Positions 7,019-16,600 of a stretch of 34,620 bases of DNA are shown here, piece by piece; the stretch's first letter is position 1, and every line of letters starts with the position of its first letter. The notes under the pieces are model-generated. The model searched no databases, was not told the DNA's origin, and was given only the letters and a program-made list of their open reading frames with translations. The translations under genes and the position numbers were made by a program. The stretch is from an uncultured Collinsella sp. GTDB taxonomy: Bacteria; Actinomycetota; Coriobacteriia; Coriobacteriales; Coriobacteriaceae. The stretch is from assembly GCA_900545995.1 (NCBI GenBank), contig URBM01000004.1, forward strand, positions 1 through 34,620, given 5' to 3'.

Positions 7019-8323
7019 ATGGCAGAGATGGAGCTCGCGACCCTCATTTGTGGCGAAATCGCCGGCACTCTCCGCCAAGACGAGCATGGACTCTGCAGCT
7101 TTGCATACGCCCCAACCTATCGCGGAGCACCGTTATCGCTAACAATGCCGCTTTCCAATCGCACGTATGGCCATAGCATCGTCCGCCCGTTCCTATTTGG
7201 CCTTTTGCCCGACAGTCAAGAGCAGCGTCGCGCTATTGCCACCGAGCATGATGTTGCATCCAACAACCCCGTCGCCCTCTTGTGCCATATCGGTCTAGAC
7301 TGCGCGGGGGCCGTTCAGTTTTGTCGAGCCGATCAATTAGACGCCGCCCGCGGCAGGGTCTCGGCATACCGCCCGCTTACCAATTCTCAAATCGCTCACA
7401 AGCTCAAAGCAATTCGCGATGACGAAAGAGAGACATGGATGGGCTCCAACGAAAGCTGGTCCCTGGGCGGCAATCAAGGCAAATTTGCACTAGCTTGGCA
7501 TGATGGCCAATGGTGCGAATGTCTAGGGTCATCCCCCACTACCCATATCTTCAAAAATGGTGTCGTTGGGTTCAAACATCAGGCCTTAAACGAATTCGTC
7601 TGCATGAAAACGGCTCGGCGTGTTGGCATTCCAACTGCCAACGTCTCCTATTACACATTTGAAGACGAAGCCGCGCTCGTCGTTGAACGGTACGACAGAA
7701 TGGTCAATAGCAGCGGAAATATCGAAAGGCTGCATCAGGAGGACTTTTGCCAGGCGCTCGGTGTATTGCCAATCCAGAAATACACCGCCGACGGAGGACC
7801 AACTACACGAGACATCCAAGAACGACTGATTAACACAGTCCCCCACCACATGAATCTTGTGCTTTTTACCTATATGTTGTTCTATAACGCCATTATCGGA
7901 GCGCCTGACGCACACGCTAAAAACTACTCGCTCATCCTTGGCAAAGGCACAAACGCGGCGCTCGCACCCATGTACGATGTCGCATCGGGGCTGGCATACG
8001 AGCGCATGCGCCGCCGGGCGCGCCTTGCCATGAGCGTTGGCGGCGAAAATCGTGTGGGGCGCATCGGTCCAGGCGCTATCCGCCGATACCACGGTATGGG
8101 CGACCCCGTGCTGGAGGCGGCGCTTACCGATGCCGGGCTATCCGAGAAGTTTTGCTTTGCGACCATGATGGACCTCGCCTACGAAGTGCCCATTTGCATG
8201 GAAGAGGTCATGGACGAATACGCCGATCTGCCCGGCATGGCGGACCTGCGCGAGCATATGCTCGGCCCCGTCCGCGAAAACTGCCAGCGCACCCTCGACC
8301 TCATCAAGGCAGAAATGGACTAG
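7019..8323 (+). CDS. HipA-like serine/threonine kinase toxin
   Basis: At 434 residues the length equals that of E. coli HipA. The N-terminal ~110 residues match the HipA N-domain (GTLRQDEHGLCSFAY... LSLTMPLSNRTY... FLFGLLPD). The kinase part follows: SLGGNQGKFAL at about 147-157 corresponds to the phosphate loop, DAHAKNYS near 297 is the catalytic HxDxHxKN-type segment and MYDVASGL near 318 the metal-binding Asp. In E. coli, HipA phosphorylates glutamyl-tRNA synthetase and induces persistence; the target here is unknown. The gene is less GC-rich and uses rarer codons than its neighbours, suggesting acquisition by transfer. All expected catalytic segments are present, so it is probably active. 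Confidence 0.88.
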   Translation: MAEMELATLICGEIAGTLRQDEHGLCSFAYAPTYRGAPLSLTMPLSNRTYGHSIVRPFLFGLLPDSQEQRRAIATEHDVASNNPVALLCHIGLDCAGAVQFCRADQLDAARGRVSAYRPLTNSQIAHKLKAIRDDERETWMGSNESWSLGGNQGKFALAWHDGQWCECLGSSPTTHIFKNGVVGFKHQALNEFVCMKTARRVGIPTANVSYYTFEDEAALVVERYDRMVNSSGNIERLHQEDFCQALGVLPIQKYTADGGPTTRDIQERLINTVPHHMNLVLFTYMLFYNAIIGAPDAHAKNYSLILGKGTNAALAPMYDVASGLAYERMRRRARLAMSVGGENRVGRIGPGAIRRYHGMGDPVLEAALTDAGLSEKFCFATMMDLAYEVPICMEEVMDEYADLPGMADLREHMLGPVRENCQRTLDLIKAEMD

Positions 8324-8345
8324 GTGGCCTTAATTTCGCAATTAT

Positions 8346-8395
8346 CAAACAAAAGAGAGGGGACACCCGTCGCAAAAGCTCGGATGTCCCCTCTC
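8346..8395 (-). terminator. Terminator after pepD
   Basis: GAGAGGGGACA (8355-8365) pairs perfectly with TGTCCCCTCTC (8385-8395). On the minus strand the stem is followed by TTTTGTTTGATAA, so it terminates pepD. It could also slow plus-strand transcription leaving hipA, although no T-run follows on that side. Confidence 0.75.
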
Positions 8396-8450
8396 GTAAT
8401 GTCATTTGCAATCCGCTAGCACGTGGCTCGAACTGCTGCTAGCGCAACCT

Positions 8451-9908
8451 TTACGCAGCGAGGCGCTTGAGGACGTCGATGAGCAGCTCGTAGAAGCGCT
8501 CGGCAGAAGCAAGCTCCATGCTCTCGTCCGGAGTGTGGACATCGGAGAGCGTCGGGCCCACGGCGATGGCGTCCAGGCCGTGCAGGGCCTCGGCAAACAG
8601 GCCGCACTCAAGGCCGGCGTGAATGGACTCGATGCGCAGCTCGGAGCCAAAGAGCTCGCGATAGCTCTCGACAAAGACGTCGCGGACCGGCGAATGCTCG
8701 GCATAGCTCCAGCCGGGATACTCGAACTCAAACTTGGCGTCGAAGCCCAGGACATCGGCGAGCGTCTGCAGGCGGTCCTTGAACTCGTTCTGCAGCGAGG
8801 TGATCGAGGAGCGCGGGGACAGCATAATCTTGACCTGGTCGTCAGAGGTGGCAACCACACCGATGTTGGAGGAAACCTCGACGGAGCCGTCGGTGGCGAC
8901 GTTGCGGCGAATCACGCCGTTAGGGGCAAGACGCAGGGCGCGGATGAGGGCAAGCGCGGACTTCTGGTCCATAGCCTCGACCTCAGCGTTATCGGCAATC
9001 TCGACGGTGCAGGTAAAGCCGGGGTCGAAGACCTCGAGCTCGGCAGTGACGTCGGCGATGATGCCCTTTGCGATCTGGGCCGCGACCTCGGCGGCAGCGT
9101 GATCAGCGTAGACCAGCTCGGCCTTGCACTCACGGTTGATGGCGTTGTCCTTGGTGCCGCCGTTAAAGCTAACGATGGCGGGCTCGCCGGCAACCATCAG
9201 GCGGTCGATGATGCGGGCCATGATGAGGTTGCCGTTGCCGCGCTCCAGGTGGATATCGCTGCCGGAGTGACCACCCAGCAGGCCGGAGATGTCGAGCGTG
9301 AGGGTGCTACCGGTCTTATGCTCGCGCACGATCGGGCAGGTGTAGGTAACGACGACGCCGCCGGCGCAACTGACGGTGGCAACGCCCTCTTCCTCGGAGT
9401 CAAGGTTAATCATGGTGCGGGCGCTAATCTGGGACTTGTCGAGCGTCTCGGCGCCAACCAGGCCAGTCTCCTCGTCGGTGGTGAATACGCACTCGAGGGC
9501 GGGGTGAACGATCGAATCGTCATCGAGAACAGTGAGCATCAGAGCGACGGCAATACCGTTGTCGGCGCCCAGAGTGGTGCCGTTAGCGGTGAGGACGCCG
9601 TCCTTGACGACCAGGTCGATACCATCGGTCGTAAAGTCGTGCTCAACGGAGCCCAACTTGTCGCACACCATATCGATGTGGCCCTGCAGCATCACGGTCG
9701 GGGCATTCTCGGCACCGGCAGATGCGGGCTTGCGAATGATGACGTTGTAGACCTCGTCCTGGTACACATCGAGACCGCGCTCCTTGGCAAACGCAACCAG
9801 GAAATCGCTGATGCCCTTCTCGTTGCCAGACCCACGGGGGATCGCGCTGACCTCCTCAAAGAAATGGAACAGCTGGGCGGGCTCGTAGCCGGTAATCTTG
9901 TAGTCCAT
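8451..9908 (-). CDS. pepD: Aminoacyl-histidine dipeptidase, M20C family
   Basis: The 485-residue cytosolic metallopeptidase resembles PepD of E. coli (485 residues), which cleaves dipeptides such as carnosine and other Xaa-His substrates. Metal and catalytic motifs of M20C are visible: MLQGHIDMVCDK (His-x-Asp), LGADNGIAVALML (bridging Asp), TDEETGLVGAE (catalytic Glu-Glu) and NLDSEEEG. The lid domain GLLGGHSGSDIHLERGN follows, and IHAGLECGLFAE near the C-terminus carries the last ligand region. ATG 9908 is preceded by AGGAGG, so it is preferred over the 35-residue longer frame. It appears to be a single-gene unit with a terminator at 8346-8395. Confidence 0.95.
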   Translation of the reverse strand: MDYKITGYEPAQLFHFFEEVSAIPRGSGNEKGISDFLVAFAKERGLDVYQDEVYNVIIRKPASAGAENAPTVMLQGHIDMVCDKLGSVEHDFTTDGIDLVVKDGVLTANGTTLGADNGIAVALMLTVLDDDSIVHPALECVFTTDEETGLVGAETLDKSQISARTMINLDSEEEGVATVSCAGGVVVTYTCPIVREHKTGSTLTLDISGLLGGHSGSDIHLERGNGNLIMARIIDRLMVAGEPAIVSFNGGTKDNAINRECKAELVYADHAAAEVAAQIAKGIIADVTAELEVFDPGFTCTVEIADNAEVEAMDQKSALALIRALRLAPNGVIRRNVATDGSVEVSSNIGVVATSDDQVKIMLSPRSSITSLQNEFKDRLQTLADVLGFDAKFEFEYPGWSYAEHSPVRDVFVESYRELFGSELRIESIHAGLECGLFAEALHGLDAIAVGPTLSDVHTPDESMELASAERFYELLIDVLKRLAA

Positions 9909-10065
9909 GGTGCCTCCTTGGCGCAACTGGTTAGACAGTAAGACATGCGACTTGTATATTCCCAGACTTTGCGTGCATAAACCAGTCGAAAACGCCGAGC
10001 GCCCTCGCATCATCGGCTAACGGTGGACCGTATAGCGTAACGGTCACAACTTCCGCAGCTCTACA

Positions 10066-10097
10066 AATCGAGGCGCCCTTTCCGGAGCGCCTCGATT
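10066..10097 (-). terminator. Probable terminator after clpC
   Basis: AATCGAGGCGC (10066-10076) pairs perfectly with GCGCCTCGATT (10087-10097). It lies 25 bases after the clpC stop on the minus strand. The T-run is short (TTTGTAG), so termination may be partial. The remaining gap up to pepD holds a small GACCGT/ACGGTC dyad and no other clear signal. Confidence 0.6.
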
Positions 10098-10122
10098 GCG
10101 CGTATCAAATTGTCGCCACGCC

Positions 10123-12765
10123 CTACAGCGCGCCGGAACCGGCTTGCATCATGCCGCCGGGGCCCGAGGTCACGCCGCCGCTCACGGGCGCGGCGTTGCC
10201 GGTGTGCGGTACCGCCGGGGCGGTATCGCCACCAAGCGTGCCCGCCGGACGCGGTGCCGGGATCTCGCCCGTGCCGCGGCTAAAGACAAACTTGCCATCG
10301 GCCACGTCGCACAGGACGGTATCGCCCTCGCCCCACTCGCCAGCCAGCAGTTCCTCGGACAGCGGATCCTCGATGAGCTTTTGGATGGCACGACGCAGCG
10401 GACGCGCGCCGTTGGTGAGGTCGGTACCCTCCGCCACAATCTTGTCGTAGGCCGCATCGGTAAGCTTGATGTTCATGCCGTTTGCGATCAGGCGCTGGCG
10501 CAGATCGTCCACCAGCAGGTGCGCAATCTTGGTCAGGTTCTCGCCCGAGAGCTTCTGGAACACCACGATGTCGTCGATACGGTTGAGCAGCTCGGGGCGG
10601 AACAGGCGCTTGAGCTCGCCCATCGCGCGGCCGCGGATCTCACTCGAGGTGAGGCCCTGCTCGCCGGTGGTGCCAAAGCCAACGCTCGCATCCTGCGCGA
10701 TCTCGCGGGCGCCCACGTTTGACGTCATGATGATCACCGTATTGCGGAAGTCGACCGTCTTGCCCTGGCTATCGGTCAGACGGCCCTCCTCCAACACCTG
10801 CAGCAGGATATTGAAGATGTCGGGGTGCGCCTTCTCGATCTCGTCGAACAGCACGACCGAGTACGGGTGACGGCGAACAGCCTTGGTGAGCTGGCCGCCC
10901 TCGTCGTGGCCCACATAGCCCGGGGGGCTACCGATGAGCTTGGAGACCTCGAACTCACTGCCAAACTCCGACATATCGAAGCTGATGAGCGCGTCCTTGC
11001 TGCCAAAGAGATACTCGGCGAGCGTCTTGGCGAGCTCGGTTTTGCCCGTGCCGGTGGGGCCCAGGAAGATAAAGCTGCCGCCGGGGCGACGCGGGTCCTT
11101 GAGCGGCGAGCGGCTGCGGCGCACGGCCTTGGCAACGGCCTCGACGGCCTCGTCCTGACCGATGATGCGCGTCTTGAGCACGCTTTCGGCCTGCAGCAGG
11201 CGGCGGCTCTCGCTCTCGGTGAGCGAGGACACCGGCACGCCCGAGGTCACGGACACGATGTCGGCAATCTGGGAGACATCGATGGTGAGCGGGCTGGCGT
11301 CGAGCTCGGCCGTCCAGGCAGCCTTGGCCTCGGCGAGCTCAATCTCGGCAGCCTTTTGCTGCTCGGTGATCTCGGCGGCCTTGTTCATGTCGTCGCTCTC
11401 GGTGGCCTCCTGCGCGGCGGCCTTAAGCTCCTCCACGCGATGCTCGGCCTCGCGCACCGGCTCGGGCGCGCGGTTGGCGGCGATGCGGGCGCGGGCGCCG
11501 GCCTCGTCAATGAGGTCGATGGCCTTATCGGGCAGGAAGCGATCCTGGATGTAGCGGTCGGAGAGGTTCGCGGCGGCCTCGATAGCACCCTGCGTATAGC
11601 GCACATGGTGGTGCTCCTCGTAGCGCGGCTTGAGCGCGGTCAGGATCTTGACCGTGTCCTCGACGCTCGGCTCCTCGACATCGATGGTCTGGAAGCGACG
11701 CTCGAAGGCCGGGTCCTTGGTGAGGTACTTGCGGAACTCCTCGGCCGTGGTGGCACCGATGATCTGGAAAGCACCGCGTGCGAGAACGGGCTTGAGCATG
11801 GAGCTCGCGTCGATGGAGCCCTCGGCAGAGCCGGCACCGATGATGGTGTGCATCTCGTCAATAAACAGGATGACGTCGTCAGCTTCGGTGGCCTCCTGGA
11901 TCACGTTCTTGAGGCGCTCCTCAAACTCGCCGCGATACTTGGCGCCCGCCACGAGGCCCGGCAGGTCGAGCGTCCAGATATTCTGGTTCATGAGGTTCTC
12001 GGGCACGTTGCCGGCTGCAATCTGCTGAGCCAGGCCCTCGACGATGGCCGTCTTGCCCACGCCGGGGTCGCCCAGAATGAGCGGGTTGTTCTTGGTGCGG
12101 CGCGAAAGAATTTCCATCATACGCTGGACTTCCTTTTCGCGACCAATTACAGGGTCGAGCTCGCCGTCGCGCGCCTTCTGCGTGAGGTTGGTCGCGAACT
12201 GCTTAAGCGTATCGGTGCCACCCCCCCTTTGCTGAGAGGTATCCGAGCCGCTAAAGAACGGCAGGCCCGCACCGGGACGACCAGCACCGGCGCCGGCGAG
12301 CGGACGCTTCTTGTCCTGGTCCTTGGCGGTGAGTTTCTCGATAGCCTTTTTGATGGAGGCGGACGACACACCCAGGCGCATGAGGATGTCCATGGCCATG
12401 CCGTTGCCCTCTTCGACGATGCCGATCAGCAAGTGCTCGGTCGACACGTAGGTCTGGTTGTTCTCGCGCGCCACGCGGAATGAACGCTCCATCACGCTAA
12501 TGACGAGCGGCGTAAAGGCGAGCTTGGCCGCCTCGGTCTCCTCACTGGGCTCGGGAACCGTGGTCTGGACCTCTTTGAGAGTATCCATGATGTCATCATA
12601 GGAGATGTCGAGCGAACGCAGCGCCTCGGCGGCAATGCCCTCGTCCTCCTTGGCAAGCGCGAGCAGCAGGTGCTCGGTGCCCACCTTATTTGAATGAAGA
12701 TCGAGCGCTTCTTGCTTGGCCATGGACATGACCTTACGCGCACGATCGGTAAAACGGTCTAACAT
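10123..12765 (-). CDS. clpC: ATP-dependent Clp protease ATP-binding subunit ClpC
   Basis: The 880-residue Hsp100/AAA+ unfoldase would feed substrates to ClpP. Two Clp N-terminal repeats occupy about residues 2-150 (MLDRFTDRARKVMSMAKQEA; FTPLVISVMERSFRVA). A Gly-rich linker follows, then AAA-1 with GDPGVGKTA near 235 and LFIDEMHTIIGAG, a coiled middle domain near 410-480, and AAA-2 with GPTGTGKTE near 565 and VLFDEIEKAH. The middle-domain length and the C-terminal domain fit ClpC rather than ClpB. The tail after about 830 is rich in Gly, Pro and Ala and is probably disordered. ATG 12765 is chosen by the preceding AGAGGA and the standard MLDRFTDRAR start. It is monocistronic here; no clpP or mcsAB genes are adjacent. 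Confidence 0.96.
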   Translation of the reverse strand: MLDRFTDRARKVMSMAKQEALDLHSNKVGTEHLLLALAKEDEGIAAEALRSLDISYDDIMDTLKEVQTTVPEPSEETEAAKLAFTPLVISVMERSFRVARENNQTYVSTEHLLIGIVEEGNGMAMDILMRLGVSSASIKKAIEKLTAKDQDKKRPLAGAGAGRPGAGLPFFSGSDTSQQRGGGTDTLKQFATNLTQKARDGELDPVIGREKEVQRMMEILSRRTKNNPLILGDPGVGKTAIVEGLAQQIAAGNVPENLMNQNIWTLDLPGLVAGAKYRGEFEERLKNVIQEATEADDVILFIDEMHTIIGAGSAEGSIDASSMLKPVLARGAFQIIGATTAEEFRKYLTKDPAFERRFQTIDVEEPSVEDTVKILTALKPRYEEHHHVRYTQGAIEAAANLSDRYIQDRFLPDKAIDLIDEAGARARIAANRAPEPVREAEHRVEELKAAAQEATESDDMNKAAEITEQQKAAEIELAEAKAAWTAELDASPLTIDVSQIADIVSVTSGVPVSSLTESESRRLLQAESVLKTRIIGQDEAVEAVAKAVRRSRSPLKDPRRPGGSFIFLGPTGTGKTELAKTLAEYLFGSKDALISFDMSEFGSEFEVSKLIGSPPGYVGHDEGGQLTKAVRRHPYSVVLFDEIEKAHPDIFNILLQVLEEGRLTDSQGKTVDFRNTVIIMTSNVGAREIAQDASVGFGTTGEQGLTSSEIRGRAMGELKRLFRPELLNRIDDIVVFQKLSGENLTKIAHLLVDDLRQRLIANGMNIKLTDAAYDKIVAEGTDLTNGARPLRRAIQKLIEDPLSEELLAGEWGEGDTVLCDVADGKFVFSRGTGEIPAPRPAGTLGGDTAPAVPHTGNAAPVSGGVTSGPGGMMQAGSGAL

Positions 12766-12962
12766 GCTAGTTCCTCTTAGACGAGCTAGTTTTTTCAAAC
12801 GCAAAGCGCCGCCCCGCGGCAGCGCTTTGGTCTCTTTACCCATATGGAGTATATGTTAACAGCTGGAGGAATATCTATAAACCCGGCTCACATGAATGCA
12901 GGTTATGACCGCATCGCGGGACTCACCGCGCGATGCGCGACGGGCGCCCCGCAAGAGAAACC
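12766..12962 (-). other. clpC upstream region with two hairpins
   Basis: CAAAGCGC (12802-12809) pairs with GCGCTTTG (12822-12829), and the stem can extend inward. On the minus strand this would be in the clpC 5' leader. TATACT-like sequence near 12850 is a possible -10 box without a convincing -35. CGCATCGCG (12910-12918) pairs with CGCGATGCG (12929-12937) just after the tetR stop and may be a transcription barrier, though no T-run follows. Confidence 0.4.
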
Positions 12963-13652
12963 CTAGACGTCTTTCACCACGTCGGGACTCGTCGCACGCG
13001 ATGCGCGATAGGCATCGGCCTCCTTGGAGACGCGTTCGAGCAGCTCGGATGTATCGACGCCCTCGACTTGCGCGACCGTTTCAACCGTCTGCATGGCGAC
13101 CGCCCTCAGGTACGCGCACGCGCTGTCCCCCAGCTGCTCGAGGTCTATCTCCTCGCCGCCCTCCCGGGCAAAGCCGACCGCCATCACAAAGCCCATGATG
13201 CCCGAGACCAGAAAGCCCACCGCAAAGCTCGAATCTGCCTTGAGCTCTTCTCCGTCGGGGTGGACGATCTCTCTCACGCGGTCGATGATGATCGTATGGA
13301 TGCCCTGCTCGACCTGCTCGGCGGCACCCGCCCTCATGGTGATGACGATGCGCCGCAGCAGGCAGCGGACGTCGCGCCGGTCGAACGCCGAAAGGTCGCC
13401 CTCGCTCGAAAAATGCCAGAGGGCATCGGTGATGAGCTCGTTATCCTGCAGCAGCTGGGCTATGGCGATGGCGACGAGTTCATCGAAATCGTGAAAATAG
13501 TAGTAAAACGTTCCGCGATTGCACTGGGCGGCGCGGGTCACCTCGCCAACCGACAGCTCGAAGATGCTGTTGTTCTCGATGAGCTCCCAAAACGCCTCGA
13601 TGATACGGGTGCGTGCATCGGGCGCATCGGCGTCCTTACGCGGTCTCGCCAT
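12963..13652 (-). CDS. TetR-family transcriptional regulator
   Basis: The 229-residue protein begins MARPRKDADAPDARTRIIEAFWELI. A classic TetR helix-turn-helix follows at about residues 28-55 (LSVGEVTRAAQCNRGTFYYYFHDFDELV). The C-terminal helical domain would bind an unknown ligand and form the dimer. It starts inside the end of the upstream activase gene (17-base overlap), so both proteins come from one message. The perfect palindrome at 18125-18145, at the promoter of that message, is the obvious binding site. I therefore infer autoregulation and control of the activase. An alternative GTG start at 13661 adds three residues. Confidence 0.88.
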   Translation of the reverse strand: MARPRKDADAPDARTRIIEAFWELIENNSIFELSVGEVTRAAQCNRGTFYYYFHDFDELVAIAIAQLLQDNELITDALWHFSSEGDLSAFDRRDVRCLLRRIVITMRAGAAEQVEQGIHTIIIDRVREIVHPDGEELKADSSFAVGFLVSGIMGFVMAVGFAREGGEEIDLEQLGDSACAYLRAVAMQTVETVAQVEGVDTSELLERVSKEADAYRASRATSPDVVKDV

Positions 13653-16600
13653 GCGCCTCACCGCACCCCTGCGCCTTGGCGTTCATGATGAGCATCTGAA
13701 GACGGTTCTCCACGTTGGCGAAGCTCACGTCGGGATCGTAGTCGAGCGGCAGGAACTGCGCCGTGGGATACTGCTCCTTGAGCGCATGGATGAGCCCGCG
13801 CCCCACGACATGGTTGGGCAGACACCCGAACGGCTGCAGGATCACGAAGTTGCGGCAGCCGCGCTTGGCGTGCTCGAGGATCTCCGCCGGAATCAGCACG
13901 CCCTCGCCCGCATCGAACGTATGGTGCAGGATCTTATCGCTCGCGCGCACGAGCTCGGGCATGCGCGTCGGCGGCTCGTAGAGCGGGCTCGCCGCGCCCA
14001 GGCGGTCGCAACGGTCGTGCGCGAGCTCGAACAGGTTGTCCGCCGTGGCGTACCAGGCCTTTTCGGGCAGCGACAGGTCGACGTGGAACTCGCGCGACTG
14101 CGCATGCTTGTAGAAATAGGTCTTGCGGATCACGTCGGTCATGCGCGCCTCGATGACCTCGAGCCCGTTGTCCTCGAGGTAGCGCTCGATCTCGTGGTTG
14201 GCGCCGAGATGGAAATTGAGCAGGTACTCGCCCACGATGAGAACGGTCGGATGCGGGTTCGAGCGGTCGTACGGAACGGCGTCCATGATCGCAAGCGCGC
14301 GTTTGAAGCCCGTCGCCTGGCCTCTCAGCCCCGAGCGCTCCATGCCCTCGATAACCTCATCGAGCGCGCGGTCGAACGCAGCGTCCGCCGCGCCCTTCTC
14401 GAGCTCATAGGGACGGATGCGCCTAAGCATGGCCTCGAGGGCATCGATCATGGGAAGACCGTAGGCGATCTGGATGCTCGGGCCAAGGCCGAGCTTGAAG
14501 CCCGGATGCGCATTGTGGGCATCGACGTCGTCGTTGGTGAGCACCGGGACATAGTCGTATCCCGCGTCGTCGAGCGCGCGGCGCAGCAGGGGCATGTAGT
14601 GCGTCAGGCGGCAGTCGCCGATATACTTGCCAGTCACCACGGCGACGTCGTGCGGGTCGTACTTACCGCTCTTGAGTGCCGCGAGCGCCTCGCCGATCAC
14701 GATTTGCGCGGGGAAGCAGATGTCGTTGTGCACATAGCGTTTGCCCAGGCGGATGGCATCCTCGCGCCCGATATCAAGGGCCTCGGCGCGCACGCCCTGA
14801 TTGCGCATCGCCGCGGTCATGAGCCTGCAGAACGCATGGGAGGTGTTGGGGACCAGCGCGATCTTGTCGTGCCGGTCGCGCTTGGTGTACTTGACCTTAT
14901 ACGGGTCGTCGAGCGGATGGACCGCGTGCACCCGGGCGCCCTCGGCACGCTCCTCCGCGCGACGACGGTTGACCGACTCGATAAACGAACGCACGCGAAT
15001 GCCCATGGGACCGGCGACGTCGCTCTCATCGAGCTTGATCATCATCGGAACCTTGGAGCCCATCTCGCCCATCATGCGCGCGATCTCGTCGGTGAGATAC
15101 GCATCGTGGCCGCAGCCGAAGCTGCCCATCTGCACGAGCTCGAGCTCGGGCGTCGATGCGACGATGACCGCGCACGACAGCATGCGCGCATGGTAGTTGT
15201 TCACGATGTCGATGCGGCTGTTGGAAAGATCGACGTTGCAGACCCCCGGCACCGCATCGGGCGTCAGCACGGGGATGCCGCGCTCAGAGAAGAGCTTGGG
15301 CAGCCCGTGGTTGACCAGCGGGTCGTTGTGGTACGGGCGCGAAGCGATCACCACCGCGTAGCCGCCGTCCTCGCGCACGTTCTCGAGCACCTGCCTGCCG
15401 CGCAGCTGCAGCTGGTTCTCAAACGTCTCCTGCGCGCGGTCCGCCTGCTCGGTCGCCTTGGCAACCAGGTCGGCATCGATATCGAAGGTCTCCTTGCACC
15501 ACGCCTTGAGCTGGCGGTTTCGGTCGCCCTCGTCGTACCAGTGGAACAGCGGCGTATCGAACGGAACGCCGAAACGCTCCTCCGGGTTATCGGAATTGCG
15601 CATCACGTAGGGGTATCCCTTTACGACGGCGCACATCCACTCGCTGGTAGAGGCGGTGTTTTCGGTGGGCACCGTCGTGATGATGGGCATGAAGATGCGG
15701 TCGACGCCGGCGTCGACGAGATTGCGGATGTGCCCGTGGACGAGCTTGGCCGGGAAGCACACGGTGTCGGATGTGACGTGCGCCAGACCGCGCTCGTACA
15801 TCGCCTTGGTGCTGCGTCCCGAGACGCGCACCTTAAAGCCGAGCGTGCTGAAGAACGTCGACCAGAACGGCATGGTGTCCCAGAACTCGAGCACACGGGG
15901 AATGCCGATCGTGACATCGCGCCCCCCGCAGACGGGAACCGTGGGGTACGACTCGAACAGCAGCTTCTCGCGGTCGACAAAGAGATTGGGGGCAGCCGCG
16001 GTCCGGTCGCGCCCCGTGCCGGGTGCCTGTGCCTCGCAAGCACCCTGCGGACGCAGCTCCTCCGCCGCGGGAACCTCGCGCACGAGCTCATCCCATGAGA
16101 TGGCGCCGCCGCGCGGGCAGCGATTGCCCGTGACGTAAAGCGAGCCGTCGCCAAATGCCACGACCGCGCGCTGGCAGCGGTTGTTGCACCGACGGCAGGT
16201 AACGCCGCCGAACTCGCGATGCTCGAAGCGCTCCACGGCATCGAGCCCGATAAACGACGTGCCGGCGTCGCCCTTGCGGCATTCCTCGCGCGCGAGCAGG
16301 GCGATACCGATAGCGCCCATCAGCCCCGGGTGGGGCGCACGCGTGACGGGTTTGCCCAGATACTGCTCGAATGCGCGCAGCACCGCGTCGTTTCGGAACG
16401 TGCCGCCCTGGACGACGACTTTGTCGCCCAGACGGTTGAGATTTGAAACGCGAATGACCTTGGTGAACACGTTCTCGATAATCGAACGGCAGAGACCGGC
16501 CATGATGTCGCCCGGACCCTTACCGCGCCGCTGCTCGGAAACGACGCTGCTGTTCATGAACACCGTGCAGCGGCTGCCGAGAACGGCGGGGGCTTTGGAC

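Noticed and set aside
13519..16098. Very long antisense ORFs (also 1689-3278, 8406-9941, 10825-12483, 21074-23098 on plus, and 31329-33143 on minus)
   Set aside because: Each lies opposite a clearly recognised gene and arises from high third-position GC. None has a ribosome-binding site with recognisable domains.
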